Source of the DNA: Nitrospira sp. | Lineage (GTDB): Bacteria > Nitrospirota > Nitrospiria > Nitrospirales > Nitrospiraceae | Assembly (NCBI GenBank): GCA_037045225.1 | Contig: JBAOHZ010000009.1 | Location: forward strand, 1,860,001 to 1,924,000 | Direction: 5' to 3' | Length of the DNA stretch: 64,000 nucleotides | In this document: piece after piece, positions 42,714 to 51,571 of the stretch | How positions within the stretch are numbered: position 1 is the stretch's first letter | How the letters are laid out: each line of letters begins with the position of its first letter | Made by a program: the position numbers and the translations under genes | Notes under the pieces: model-generated | The model's database searches: none | What the model was told of the DNA's origin: nothing | The model's input: the letters and a program-made list of their open reading frames with translations, nothing else

Positions 42714-45700
42714 TCAAAGGGAACGCTCGTCTGCCTCTAACAAATCGGCGGCGGCGAGCCGGTCTGTAATCGATTGCCGCAGGGCGGCCAATTCGTTGAG
42801 CAGGTGGCGAATCGAGAGCGCTAGATCAGGGACTGGATCGCGGTGCTCAAACTTCAACGCGGCTTGTTCGAGCATCAGCGCGAGTGCCCGCGGGGTCGAT
42901 GCTCCGAGCATCGCGCAGTTTCCGCCGAGCACATGTAACTGCTTTGCGGCGGCCGACCAGCACGACTCGGCGACGGCTTGTTCCAGCAAGCGGGAGCATT
43001 TGAGGGAGTCCTGAAGCAGGGCATTGAGGTACGAGATGTACTTCTCCTCTTTGCCGGGAATCAATCCCATCGCCTCCGCGAGGTTCAGGCCGGGCACGTT
43101 GCCGAGGGCTGCCACGAAAGCCGCCGCTCTCTTCGCCCGACTCTGCTCCCCTTCAGGTGCTGCTCCGGATGCAAGGCTCGTGGGTTGCGGCTGCTGGGGC
43201 GCGTGCTGGGGTGTGAGCCACTGGACCATGATGTTCCATAAGCCGGCTGGCTGAAACGGTTTGGTCACGAGATCGTTCATGCCGGTCTGGAGACACTGCC
43301 GTCGTGTGTCCGGCAGCGCATAGGCCGTGATGGCAATGATGGGCAACTGCGCCCACTCGGGGCGGCTGCGGATCTGTGTCGTCGCGGTGAACCCATCCAT
43401 GATGGGCATTTGCCAATCCATTAACACTACGGCGTACGGGTCCTGTTCGCTGGCCGCCAGTTCAAGCCGGACGAGCGCTTTTTCGCCGTTCTCCGCCGTA
43501 TCGACTCTCAAGCCGGCATGCTCGAGCAATCCAACGGCGACTTCGCGGATCAGCGGCGCATCGTCCACGACCAAGATTCGCGCTCCGCGAAATGGCGTCA
43601 GTTGGGCGAGTGCTTCGGCATCCTCGAGGGCCTGCGGCGCATAGTCCTCGTGTTGCACATGTCCGAGACGAGCCGCGACCGCCTCCAGCAATTGAAAGGA
43701 CAGCACCGGCTTTGTCATGCGGTGTGGGAAATCTGCTGCCAGGCCGGCGACAGCCGTATTACGATGCGGGAGCAGCAGCAGTGTTCGGTCCGCCCCCACG
43801 CGTTTCATGTGCCGTTCCCAGCGTAACAGCTCATACGTGACCGGTCCTGATGAGGGGTAGGAGATGATCAGCACATCTGGCGGTGGGCCCTGCGCGTCCA
43901 GGATCGCGAGCGCCTCTTGATCCGATCGCAGAGCCGTGACCGCCATGCCCCATTCACTCAGGTTGTTGGCCAGGGACTCGCGAACTGCGTCATGCGGCTC
44001 TACCAACAGCACCGAGTGGCCGCGCACGGCATCGGTTAATGCGCTTCTGGTGGCGTCGGGTCCCACCTCACAGGGGACCGTCAGCCAGAAGGTGGATCCT
44101 TGCCCAGGCACGCTGTGGACGCCACAGCTGCCGCCCATGAGTGTCGCATAGCGCTTGCTAATGGCTAAGCCTAAGCCGGTGGTGCCCATACGACGGGGCA
44201 GGTCGACGTTGAGTTGTTGGTAGTCTTGGAACAGCGTGCTGTGCAGGGCGGGGTCGATGCCTGATCCGGTATCGCGCACGGCAAATCGCATGAGGACGCG
44301 ATGGTCCTCGCGGCTGTCGACCGACACGGAGACTTCGATTTCGCCCCGGTCTGTATGGCGCAAGGCATTCGTGAGGTAGTTCAGCAGCACCTGGCTGATA
44401 CGCAGGGCATCTCCCACGAGACCGCGTGGTACCGCCTGGTCGATCCGCCAGAGGAGTGCGAGCTGTTTCATGGTCGCGCGGTCGATCGTCTGGTCGACGA
44501 GAATCCGGAAAACTTGGTCGAGAAGAAACTCTGTCCGCTCGGCGGGGATTTTCCCCGATTCGAGCTGGGAAAAGTTGAGAATCTCATCCAGGATTTTCAT
44601 CAGATGATGACTGGAATGCTGAATCTTTTTGAGGCTGCTACGCAACCGGTCCGGGGTATTTTCACAGGCGGCCAGATCGACCATGCCGATGATGGCGCTC
44701 ATGGGCGTACGAATCTCATGGCTCATATGAGCGAGAAAGTCCATCTTGGCCTGTGCAATTTTTTCCGTGGCGTCTCGCGCCGCCAGTAAGGCCTGTTCCC
44801 GTTTATGCAGCTGGTCGTTGGCCTCCAAGAGGGCGACGGTCCGTTCCTGCACCCGTTGTTCGAGATGCGTATACAGCTCTGCGTTTTCAATGGCATTGGC
44901 GGCTTGGATGCCCAGCCAGGTGAGCACTTCCTGTCGGGCGGGCCAGGAGGCTTTGGATAGGTGGGTATATTCCAGATAGAGCGCGCGCCGTGCCGGTGTG
45001 CGGCGGTCGATCGTCTGGCAGAGGAGCGACGCGGCCCGCGCGCGTTTGAAATGCGTCGCATCGTCGAATTGCCATCTGTTCTGGTCCGCGTCGGAGACGG
45101 GTTGGCTCGACGGACGATCCAGTGCGATGCTGTTCCCACTGTTCAGCACATAGCGAACCAACTCCTCTGGGAGCCGGCTGGAGGTATGGATCCCACGGGC
45201 ATGTTCGATGGTGAGGAGATCATTGGAATACTGCACGATGGCCCCGCGGTCGGCGCCGGACAATTCCAGAATCAACTTGAGCAAGTTGGGCAGCAAGGTT
45301 GCCAGATCCACATGGTAACTGATGGCCCGCATGGCGCGGACCACGGCTTGGGCATTCACCGCGTCAAGGATGCGGTCTTCCTCGCGCGTGAGCGGATCCA
45401 CGCCCAGCGCGAGCAGCCGAAGAGCGACTCGGTGCTGAAGCGCATAGGCTTGTGCCAGGGCATACCCGTCATGCGCGTCGAGGAGCGGCTGCACGTATTG
45501 CGAGACGGGCGCCTGTTGCTGTTCCAGCCAGTCGGCCAAACGTTCGTTGAAATACGCTTCCTCGATGAGAAACCCGCCGCGTCCCGCCGCGGTCACCGCC
45601 TCGCGATAGGCCTGGGTGGCGGCGTGAGCCTGTCCGTCTACACGCGCCGCTTCGCCGCGCAAAAAGCACGCGTAGTGCGCGACGTTCTCCTCGGCCGCCG

Positions 45701-48700
45701 CTAAAAACGTGTTCATCTCTTCGATGGCGTGCGCTAATTCCGTCCGGTACTGCGCAGGCCGGCCGGGGAGAGTCGCCAAGCCGGCACAGGCCACCCCGCG
45801 CCAGAAGCGGATGGCCCGATGCGGGATAAAAGGGGGCGACGCGGCAAGTTCGTCGGAATCGGCGGCGTCCAGCACCTCTTGCCAGCATCCGGCCAACCCC
45901 AGCAATGGCACACGGGCGCCCTGCCACAATCCTAAGACCATCGGCATGTCCCGATAACGCGCGGTAAACTCGCCCTCGTCGACAAATGCGCCATCGAGCG
46001 ACGTGAGGGACGTTGTCTCGCCGCGTAAGGCGGCGGCAGCGCCGGCATAGCATTGGGTAAACCCCACGATGACCTCCATGGCCGGGAAGGGTTTGCAATG
46101 CGCGACGACACGCGCATGGGCCGCCAGCACCTGGTGTGTGCCACGCCCCATGGCATAGAGGGCGATGGTGATAATATTGAGCAGATACCCGCCATAAATG
46201 GGATCGTGCGCACGGCGTGTCAGGATGAGGGCGTCCTCTGCCACCGTCAGGATATCCTCGATATGGGCACTCCAATGCAGGATGAACCAGGCGTGATGGA
46301 CGCGCATGCGACCGAACGCCCATCCATCTTGCCCGTGCTGCTCCCACAGATTCAGCGCGATGGTCGCCAGTGCTGTGGCCTCGGCATAGGCTGCCCGCCG
46401 TCGAATCAACCCTTGGCCGAGCAGGGTATACATCAATGGCGACAGGGAGGTGCGGCCATGTGTCAGGCTGATATTGGTGCCGATGATACCCAAGAGACCC
46501 AGAAGCGGAGAGTTGGTAATCGTCGTGGCATCACCCATGGCGCCGATTAGTCGGTGGATCTGCTCAGCGATGGGGTCCTGTGCCGGTGGCAGGTTGAGCA
46601 AAAACTGGTGACGGTCCGTTTCACCGACGTGGGCATAGAATCGTGAGACTTCGCGGTCGAACATACTGTGGATATGGTCGGTATCATCCAGAGCCGGCAC
46701 GAGGATGCCGACTTCTGCCAAGGCGTGGCATCCAACCGTCAGGCCTTCCGTCATCTGGCTTGATTGGCACAGATGGATCGTCTGCCGAATGCGGATGCGA
46801 ATCCGGTCGAATGGCGTCTGCGCGTGGGCCAGCAGCGTCCGGACTTCGTGCTGGAATGGCTCTTCCAGACTTAAGACCGAACAGGTTTCGGCGAGCGAGA
46901 GGTGGAGCTGGTAGGCCAGCGCAGCGTGCGTCGTCCAGACGTGCTCCGGCAGGCAGGTTTCTCCAGCCCGCAGGTACAAGAGTTTGGCATCGTAGGCTAA
47001 GGATGCGCGAGCCCGCTTCGCGGCGAGCAGATTGAGGTGGGCTACGTCCAGCCGCAGTGCGGGATCCGTCACCAAGGGGAGGGCCAGGTTGAGCTGGTCC
47101 ACGATGCTGAAGACGGCATCGCGCACCGCGTCAGGGGGGAGCATCCGCCAGATGCTGAGACCGATGGTGTGATGCAGTTGCTGTGCGCTGTCGCGATCAC
47201 AGAGGGCGTAGGCGGTTTGGCGGACGCGGTCATGGGCAAACCGAAACTCATGCGCCTGATCCGTATCGGCGATGGGGAGCACGAGTTCATCCTGGAGTGC
47301 CGGAGCCAGTGTCACCAAGACCTGATCCGCAGGGAGGCTCAGCACCTGTGCGAGCAGCGCCAGGGAGAAGCGTTTGCCGATGCAGGCCGCGGCCGCCATC
47401 GTGTCGCGTGTGAGGGCTGGATACGCATCCAGACGCTCTCGCAAGAGCGCCACAACACCGCGCTGGTTATCTTCTGTTCCTGTGGCGCCGTGCCGCCACT
47501 GCCATCGCCACTGCCATCGATTGCGCGACAGGTCGTACACGAGTTCTCGCTTACGAACCATGTGGGTAATGAACTGCCGGACAAAGAAAGGATTCCCCTG
47601 TGTGTGCGTTCTCACATATCGGGCCAGATTGTCCGGTTCCTCAAGGCGATGCAGCGAATCCGTGATCAGTTGGGAGAGATCCTCTTCTTTCAATGGCCGC
47701 AGGGTCAATTCAGCAACGAGCGACTGGTTGGGACGAATGTCCGCAATCAGCTGGGCGAGCGGATGGTGCTGATCGACTTCATTGTCCCGATAGGCTCCGA
47801 TGAGTAACAAATGGGCCCCTACGGCGTCATGGACGAACGTGCGGATGAGCGCCAGGGAGGACAGATCGGCCCATTGAAGGTCATCGAGAAAGAGCACCAG
47901 CGGATGCGAGGCGCTGGCGAACACCTTGAGCAAGGCGGTGAATAACGTATTGAACCTGGACTTGGCCGCGGCGTCAGTGAGTTCTGGCACTGGCGGCTGG
48001 GGGCCGATCAGCTGGACCAGTTCCGGCAGCACATTGGTCAGGACGACTCCGTCGCCGCCTAGAATCTCCGTGATTCGTTCGCGCCAGACCGCGATGTCGG
48101 TCTGTGTGCCGGAGAGGATTCGGCGCAGCAAGCCTCGAAAGGCTTCGACGATTGCGGAGTAGGGCGTCTCATGATGGTATTGATCGTACTTGCCCTCAAC
48201 GATCGTGCCGCCCACCGCGGTCACATGCGGGAGGATGGCCCACACGAGTGCTGATTTTCCGATTCCGGAATAGCCTGATACCAGCCCGAGCACGACTGTC
48301 CCCTGAACTGCGCGCGCATAGATGTCTTTCAGGGCAGCGATGTCGGACTCGCGCCCATAGAGTTTTGGGCTGATCAAAAATTGAGAACCCCGTTCGAATT
48401 GTCCCAATTCAAACGGAGCGAGTGTCTCAGCGGCCAGCAGCATTCGCTCACAGTGAGTCAAATCATGCAGGAGGCTGGCGGCTGAGGCGTACCGTGCTTC
48501 CGGAGCCTTCGCCAGCAGCCGCAGGACCATGTCGCTCAGCGGTTGAGGAACCGGCGCCCAGAGCGACAGCGGCTTGGGCATCATGGCCAGATGCTGGTAT
48601 GCGAGATCGAGGGGATTATCTTGGCGGAAGGGCGGATGCCCGCCCAGTATCTCGTACAGGATCACACCGAGCGAATAGAGATCGCTCCGGGCATCGATAT

Positions 48701-48920
48701 CGGGCAACTTGCCGATCTGTTCCGGCGACAGATACCGCATCGATTCGAGCAGCGGGGTCGAGGCTGGTACCATCACGATCGTGACGGCACCTTGGTGATC
48801 TTCCTGGAAACACTGAGGATGCAAGCCTCCGCGCTCCCTCGTCGCCAGGTGATGCTGTCGGAGCGCGGTTGTCCAGGCGATCATCCGGCGCACGGTGCGC
48901 AAGAGCGCAGCAGGCGACAA
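42714..48920 (-). CDS. Giant hybrid sensor histidine kinase with degenerate Ser/Thr kinase, AAA ATPase, GAF, REC and Hpt domains
   Basis: A protein of 2068 residues. Residues 1-140 look like the C-lobe of a eukaryotic-type Ser/Thr kinase (LSPEQIGKLPDIDARSDLYS, then LGVILYEILGG). The N-lobe is missing and the HRD catalytic loop is not recognisable. Then come an AAA/MalT-like ATPase with P-loop SGYSGIGKSALVW near residue 222, a long helical repeat region to about 1180, and a GAF domain (about 1190-1340). The histidine kinase has H-box AHMSHEIRTPMSAIIGM near 1400 and an ATPase domain (GLGLAISKRYATLMGG near 1590). REC1 (about 1633-1745) appears to lack the phospho-Asp (DVLIISYPSSG). REC2 (about 1777-1897) is intact (VVLMDWQMPIMDG). 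The Hpt domain near residue 1996 reads KQLHVLGGNCAML. The only start found is a TTG at 48920. Confidence 0.85.
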   Translation of the reverse strand: MSPAALLRTVRRMIAWTTALRQHHLATRERGGLHPQCFQEDHQGAVTIVMVPASTPLLESMRYLSPEQIGKLPDIDARSDLYSLGVILYEILGGHPPFRQDNPLDLAYQHLAMMPKPLSLWAPVPQPLSDMVLRLLAKAPEARYASAASLLHDLTHCERMLLAAETLAPFELGQFERGSQFLISPKLYGRESDIAALKDIYARAVQGTVVLGLVSGYSGIGKSALVWAILPHVTAVGGTIVEGKYDQYHHETPYSAIVEAFRGLLRRILSGTQTDIAVWRERITEILGGDGVVLTNVLPELVQLIGPQPPVPELTDAAAKSRFNTLFTALLKVFASASHPLVLFLDDLQWADLSSLALIRTFVHDAVGAHLLLIGAYRDNEVDQHHPLAQLIADIRPNQSLVAELTLRPLKEEDLSQLITDSLHRLEEPDNLARYVRTHTQGNPFFVRQFITHMVRKRELVYDLSRNRWQWRWQWRHGATGTEDNQRGVVALLRERLDAYPALTRDTMAAAACIGKRFSLALLAQVLSLPADQVLVTLAPALQDELVLPIADTDQAHEFRFAHDRVRQTAYALCDRDSAQQLHHTIGLSIWRMLPPDAVRDAVFSIVDQLNLALPLVTDPALRLDVAHLNLLAAKRARASLAYDAKLLYLRAGETCLPEHVWTTHAALAYQLHLSLAETCSVLSLEEPFQHEVRTLLAHAQTPFDRIRIRIRQTIHLCQSSQMTEGLTVGCHALAEVGILVPALDDTDHIHSMFDREVSRFYAHVGETDRHQFLLNLPPAQDPIAEQIHRLIGAMGDATTITNSPLLGLLGIIGTNISLTHGRTSLSPLMYTLLGQGLIRRRAAYAEATALATIALNLWEQHGQDGWAFGRMRVHHAWFILHWSAHIEDILTVAEDALILTRRAHDPIYGGYLLNIITIALYAMGRGTHQVLAAHARVVAHCKPFPAMEVIVGFTQCYAGAAAALRGETTSLTSLDGAFVDEGEFTARYRDMPMVLGLWQGARVPLLGLAGCWQEVLDAADSDELAASPPFIPHRAIRFWRGVACAGLATLPGRPAQYRTELAHAIEEMNTFLAAAEENVAHYACFLRGEAARVDGQAHAATQAYREAVTAAGRGGFLIEEAYFNERLADWLEQQQAPVSQYVQPLLDAHDGYALAQAYALQHRVALRLLALGVDPLTREEDRILDAVNAQAVVRAMRAISYHVDLATLLPNLLKLILELSGADRGAIVQYSNDLLTIEHARGIHTSSRLPEELVRYVLNSGNSIALDRPSSQPVSDADQNRWQFDDATHFKRARAASLLCQTIDRRTPARRALYLEYTHLSKASWPARQEVLTWLGIQAANAIENAELYTHLEQRVQERTVALLEANDQLHKREQALLAARDATEKIAQAKMDFLAHMSHEIRTPMSAIIGMVDLAACENTPDRLRSSLKKIQHSSHHLMKILDEILNFSQLESGKIPAERTEFLLDQVFRILVDQTIDRATMKQLALLWRIDQAVPRGLVGDALRISQVLLNYLTNALRHTDRGEIEVSVSVDSREDHRVLMRFAVRDTGSGIDPALHSTLFQDYQQLNVDLPRRMGTTGLGLAISKRYATLMGGSCGVHSVPGQGSTFWLTVPCEVGPDATRSALTDAVRGHSVLLVEPHDAVRESLANNLSEWGMAVTALRSDQEALAILDAQGPPPDVLIISYPSSGPVTYELLRWERHMKRVGADRTLLLLPHRNTAVAGLAADFPHRMTKPVLSFQLLEAVAARLGHVQHEDYAPQALEDAEALAQLTPFRGARILVVDDAPLIREVAVGLLEHAGLRVDTAENGEKALVRLELAASEQDPYAVVLMDWQMPIMDGFTATTQIRSRPEWAQLPIIAITAYALPDTRRQCLQTGMNDLVTKPFQPAGLWNIMVQWLTPQHAPQQPQPTSLASGAAPEGEQSRAKRAAAFVAALGNVPGLNLAEAMGLIPGKEEKYISYLNALLQDSLKCSRLLEQAVAESCWSAAAKQLHVLGGNCAMLGASTPRALALMLEQAALKFEHRDPVPDLALSIRHLLNELAALRQSITDRLAAADLLEADERSL

Positions 48921-49355
48921 CTCTTTCTCAGGATGTGTCGTGATGATGAAGCCTCCGGTTGAAGACTTGTCCCTAGGAGAGGCCGACCTGAATAATGTTC
49001 AAAGAAATACCTCAATCTAATAAATATTACTAGAGTCGTAATTCATGCTGTTCTTGTCTTATCCAGGGCGAGCCTGGCTCGGTGTGCTTTCGCAGGATCT
49101 CTTGTGCCATTTTGGTGCACACAAAAGGTTTGGGCTGGGCATTGCGCTGGATGACTTTTCAACAGCAGGCTAGTTGTGTGAGCGAGGTGCAACGTCAAGC
49201 AACGACCCCATCTCTTCCCCACACTTATGGAGGCCATGGCCTATCCGAGAATCGTCAAGAAAGATTAAGCCTTTGTCCCTGTGCTCTTATGGGACTGATC
49301 TCCCGCGGTCATAGGAACTGCTCCGAACTACGGATTAAAGATTGAGTAATGAAGG
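48921..49355. other. Intergenic stretch upstream of the giant kinase
   Basis: About 435 bases without a supported gene. The part nearest the kinase gene is AT-rich and should hold its promoter. On the plus strand, 49084-49173 encodes a short frame ending FGLGIALDDFSTAG and a TAG, which recalls the DDFGT motif of EAL phosphodiesterase domains and may be a gene remnant; this is weak. A strong hairpin terminator follows at 49356. Confidence 0.4.
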
Positions 49356-49396
49356 AACGGCCTACTGAGGGAACGCTCAGTAGGCCGTTCTCTTTT
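49356..49396 (+). terminator. Intrinsic terminator, 14-bp stem with T-run
   Basis: AACGGCCTACTGAG (49356-49369) and CTCAGTAGGCCGTT (49376-49389) pair perfectly around a 6-base loop and are followed by CTCTTTTT on the plus strand. No clear plus-strand gene ends here, so it may close a decayed gene or an unannotated RNA, or terminate the small minus-strand frame that ends inside it. Confidence 0.75.
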
Positions 49397-49610
49397 TCGG
49401 TGCAACGGTAGATTCGTTCGGGCAGATCAAATGCGACGGCCTGCTCGCTTCGTGATCATCTCCCACTCGTATGAGACGTACCTGACCATCACGCCTCTCA
49501 TCACAGCCCAAAATTTGGACAGAATACTTCACTTCCATTCCGAATTTGTCTAAACCAAAAAGTGAAGGCCCTGATATTGCTGGGAAATCAGGATTAAATG
49601 GTTTTAACAT
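49377..49610 (-). CDS. Possible small hypothetical protein
   Basis: An open frame of 77 codons with an AGAGGTG-like ribosome binding site about 8 bases before the ATG. It has no recognised domain; the middle contains FGMEVKYSVQILGCDERRDG. Its last codons run into the hairpin at 49356-49389. It lies in a gap that otherwise has no gene. It could be real or chance. Confidence 0.35.
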   Translation of the reverse strand: MLKPFNPDFPAISGPSLFGLDKFGMEVKYSVQILGCDERRDGQVRLIRVGDDHEASRPSHLICPNESTVAPKKRTAY

Positions 49611-49710
49611 CTCACTAACACCTCTTTAATCTGGCGTTGCTACTCTCTCACTCACATGGGCACGGCCTTTACACCATCAGTAAGGGCACAATCCTAAGGA
49701 GGTGGCAACC

Positions 49711-49890
49711 ATGACATGCGGACGATGCAAAGGATTAATGGTCGATGAGTGGCGACCGGACTTTTCACCGGAAACGTTTGTGTGGCGCTGCATTAATTGC
49801 GGATCGATCGTCGATCCCCTCATCGAACAAAATCGCCGGACTCGGCTTGCTGAACAATTATTACTGGAGCCAGTCGAAGTGTTGCGGTAA
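49711..49890 (+). CDS. Small zinc-ribbon-like protein
   Basis: A protein of 59 residues with an excellent Shine-Dalgarno (AAGGAGG, 8 bases before the ATG at 49711). Two cysteine pairs, MTCGRCKGLMV and WRCINCGSIVD, about 25 residues apart, form a probable zinc ribbon. The C-terminal third is helical and charged (EQNRRTRLAEQLL). No function is assigned; small proteins of this kind may be regulators or zinc-stabilised adaptors. It is followed by a hairpin. Confidence 0.7.
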   Translation: MTCGRCKGLMVDEWRPDFSPETFVWRCINCGSIVDPLIEQNRRTRLAEQLLLEPVEVLR

Positions 49891-49945
49891 TACGCCGGCG
49901 GCAGGGTCAAAGTGACGACCGCGGCACTCGACATACGAGTCAAAC

Positions 49946-49974
49946 CTTCCCTGCGGGCCGTGCCCGCAGGGAAG
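49946..49974. terminator. Hairpin after the small zinc-ribbon gene
   Basis: CTTCCCTGCGGG (49946-49957) and CCCGCAGGGAAG (49963-49974) pair perfectly over 12 bases with a 5-base loop. There is no T-run after it on the plus strand, so it may be a transcript-stabilising hairpin or a factor-assisted terminator. Confidence 0.5.
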
Positions 49975-50023
49975 ACAAGGCAATAGGTTCAGTACAGCAC
50001 ACTGAACCGCTCTCTGAAAGGAG

Positions 50024-50053
50024 AGGCCGTCCTGAGGGCTCGATGAACGGCCT
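50024..50053 (-). terminator. Hairpin downstream of exonuclease III gene
   Basis: AGGCCGT (50024-50030) and ACGGCCT (50047-50053) can pair, with a 16-base loop, just past the stop of the minus-strand exonuclease gene. The stem shares its sequence with the outer stems of the hairpins at 49356 and 50889. It is weaker than those two. Confidence 0.35.
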
Positions 50054-50054
50054 G

Positions 50055-50828
50055 CTAGAGTGAGAAGTCAGCCCAGAGCACGGTGTGGTCAGAAGGATCC
50101 GTCGCGCGACGCGGTTCTAAATCGACATCGACCTGCTGACACCTTTGAGCCAAGGGCGAGGTCGCAAGAATATGGTCGATCCGCCACCCTTTATTGGCGG
50201 CAAGAGCACTGGGCGCACGGTAGTCAAAAAACGTGAACTGCTGGCGATCTGGATACAGTTTGCAGAAGACATCTTCGAAGCCCCACGCAACCGTCTTCCC
50301 ATAGGCCTTGCGCGCGTCTTCGTGGTAGCAAACATGTTTCAGATGTTTCTCCGGGCTGTGGACATCAATGGGTCTTGGGGCCACATTCATGTCTCCACAC
50401 CAGATCGCCGGCTCCTTCGGGGACAAATGAGCTTCGAAATGCTTGCGCAAGCGCTCATACCATCCAAGTTTGTATTGATACTTGGGTGAGTCGATCTCGA
50501 AACCTTGGGGAACGTACGTGTTGATAATGGGTATGCCCTGAATCACCACTCGCAAGAGACGCGCATCCTCCACGTCTCCCCCGTCGTCGAACCCGTACCA
50601 GACGCCTTCCGGCTTTGTACGACTGAGAATCGCAACCCCATTGTATGCTTTCATGCCGCGGAAGGTGATTTCGTAACCGGAGGCGGCAAGCGCTGTTAGC
50701 GGGAATTCGCTGTCCTGAACCTTCGTTTCCTGCAGACAGAGCACATCGGGCTGATGGCGTTCAATCCATTGCAGCACAATGGGGAGTCGCTTGCGGAGCG
50801 AGTTGACGTTGAAGGTTGCGACTTTCAT
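50055..50828 (-). CDS. xth: Exodeoxyribonuclease III
   Basis: A protein of 257 residues, the normal size for the ExoIII/APE family, an AP endonuclease and 3'-5' exonuclease of base-excision repair. The expected motifs are present: MKVATFNVNSLRKRLP, CLQETKVQDSEFP with the metal-binding Glu, WCGDMNVAPRPIDVHSPE with the Asp-Asn pair, FTFFDYRAPSA and the C-terminal DPSDHTVLWADF with the catalytic Asp-His. It is a single gene followed by a hairpin. Confidence 0.95.
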   Translation of the reverse strand: MKVATFNVNSLRKRLPIVLQWIERHQPDVLCLQETKVQDSEFPLTALAASGYEITFRGMKAYNGVAILSRTKPEGVWYGFDDGGDVEDARLLRVVIQGIPIINTYVPQGFEIDSPKYQYKLGWYERLRKHFEAHLSPKEPAIWCGDMNVAPRPIDVHSPEKHLKHVCYHEDARKAYGKTVAWGFEDVFCKLYPDRQQFTFFDYRAPSALAANKGWRIDHILATSPLAQRCQQVDVDLEPRRATDPSDHTVLWADFSL

Positions 50829-50888
50829 GCGGCGGGGCTGATTCTAGCAGAGCCAACTCGTCGCAACAACTGAGCCCCACAGAACAAC

Positions 50889-50925
50889 ACGGCCTGTGAT
50901 CGGACACTTCCCGATCACAGGCCGT
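50889..50925 (-). terminator. Strong 15-bp hairpin terminator
   Basis: ACGGCCTGTGATCGG (50889-50903) and CCGATCACAGGCCGT (50911-50925) pair perfectly around a 7-base loop. It lies 39 bases past the stop of the minus-strand gene at 50965 and is followed on that strand by GTTGTTCTG, a modest T-rich tract. It shares the ACGGCCT outer stem with the hairpin at 49356. Confidence 0.7.
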
Positions 50926-50964
50926 TCTTATCGAGTCTCAGCGCGATTCAGCGTCCGATCGACA

Positions 50965-51369
50965 TCAGTTCCGCACAGCATCCGCCAGGTCATTCTTCAC
51001 CCCACCGGCCTCGTGGGCCATATCGTCAGCGGCTCCCCTCATCTCGCTCGCCTTCGCATGAGCCGCATCTCGCTTTGCTTTCCCTTTGGCCTTGAGCTGC
51101 TCCTTCTTCGCCTTCATGTCGGCTTTGGCCTGTTTTTTCTTAGCTTTGGCCTCATCCCGCTTTGATTTCATCTCGCTCTTCATGGACTCTCTCTTGGCCT
51201 TGAGATCACTCGACAGATCCTGCTTTTCTGCATTCAGATCATTCGACAGCCCGCTCATATCCTGCTTCATCCCCTCGGACATCTTTCCCAACCCCGACTC
51301 ATCAGCCATGGCAAGCGAACTCATCCCGACAAACGCAGCGGCAACTATTACAGCGATTGACCTTCTCAT
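50965..51369 (-). CDS. Secreted Lys/Glu/Ala-rich coiled-coil protein
   Basis: A protein of 134 residues with the ATG at 51369 after GGGGGG at about 6-base spacing. A signal peptide (MRRSIAVIVAAAFVGMSSLA, cleaved near MADES) is followed by a highly charged helical repeat region (KSEMKSKRDEAKAKKKQAKA, then DMKAKKEQLKAKGKAKRDAA). The composition suggests a long periplasmic helix that could bind acidic polymers. No family name is given. It is followed by a strong terminator hairpin. Confidence 0.7.
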   Translation of the reverse strand: MRRSIAVIVAAAFVGMSSLAMADESGLGKMSEGMKQDMSGLSNDLNAEKQDLSSDLKAKRESMKSEMKSKRDEAKAKKKQAKADMKAKKEQLKAKGKAKRDAAHAKASEMRGAADDMAHEAGGVKNDLADAVRN

Positions 51370-51571
51370 CGACTGCCCCCCTTGGTTGAAATATACTGCC
51401 CGGCTCCACGTCGAAGCGACCAGCGTGCAGGATTTATCAATACCCTGAAGGGAGACGTTTGCCAATTGTTTCCTATTTTTACGCAGCTGAGCATTCGCGC
51501 CGGCGTTCGGCAACTCACACGTTCAGCAGATCGGTGGCTCACTGAAGATGCGGATAAGGATCGGCAGGACG

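Noticed and set aside
42978..48962. Several long plus-strand frames across the giant kinase gene
   Set aside because: They mirror the kinase reading frame, none has a ribosome binding site plus a known domain, and the kinase domains are clear on the minus strand.
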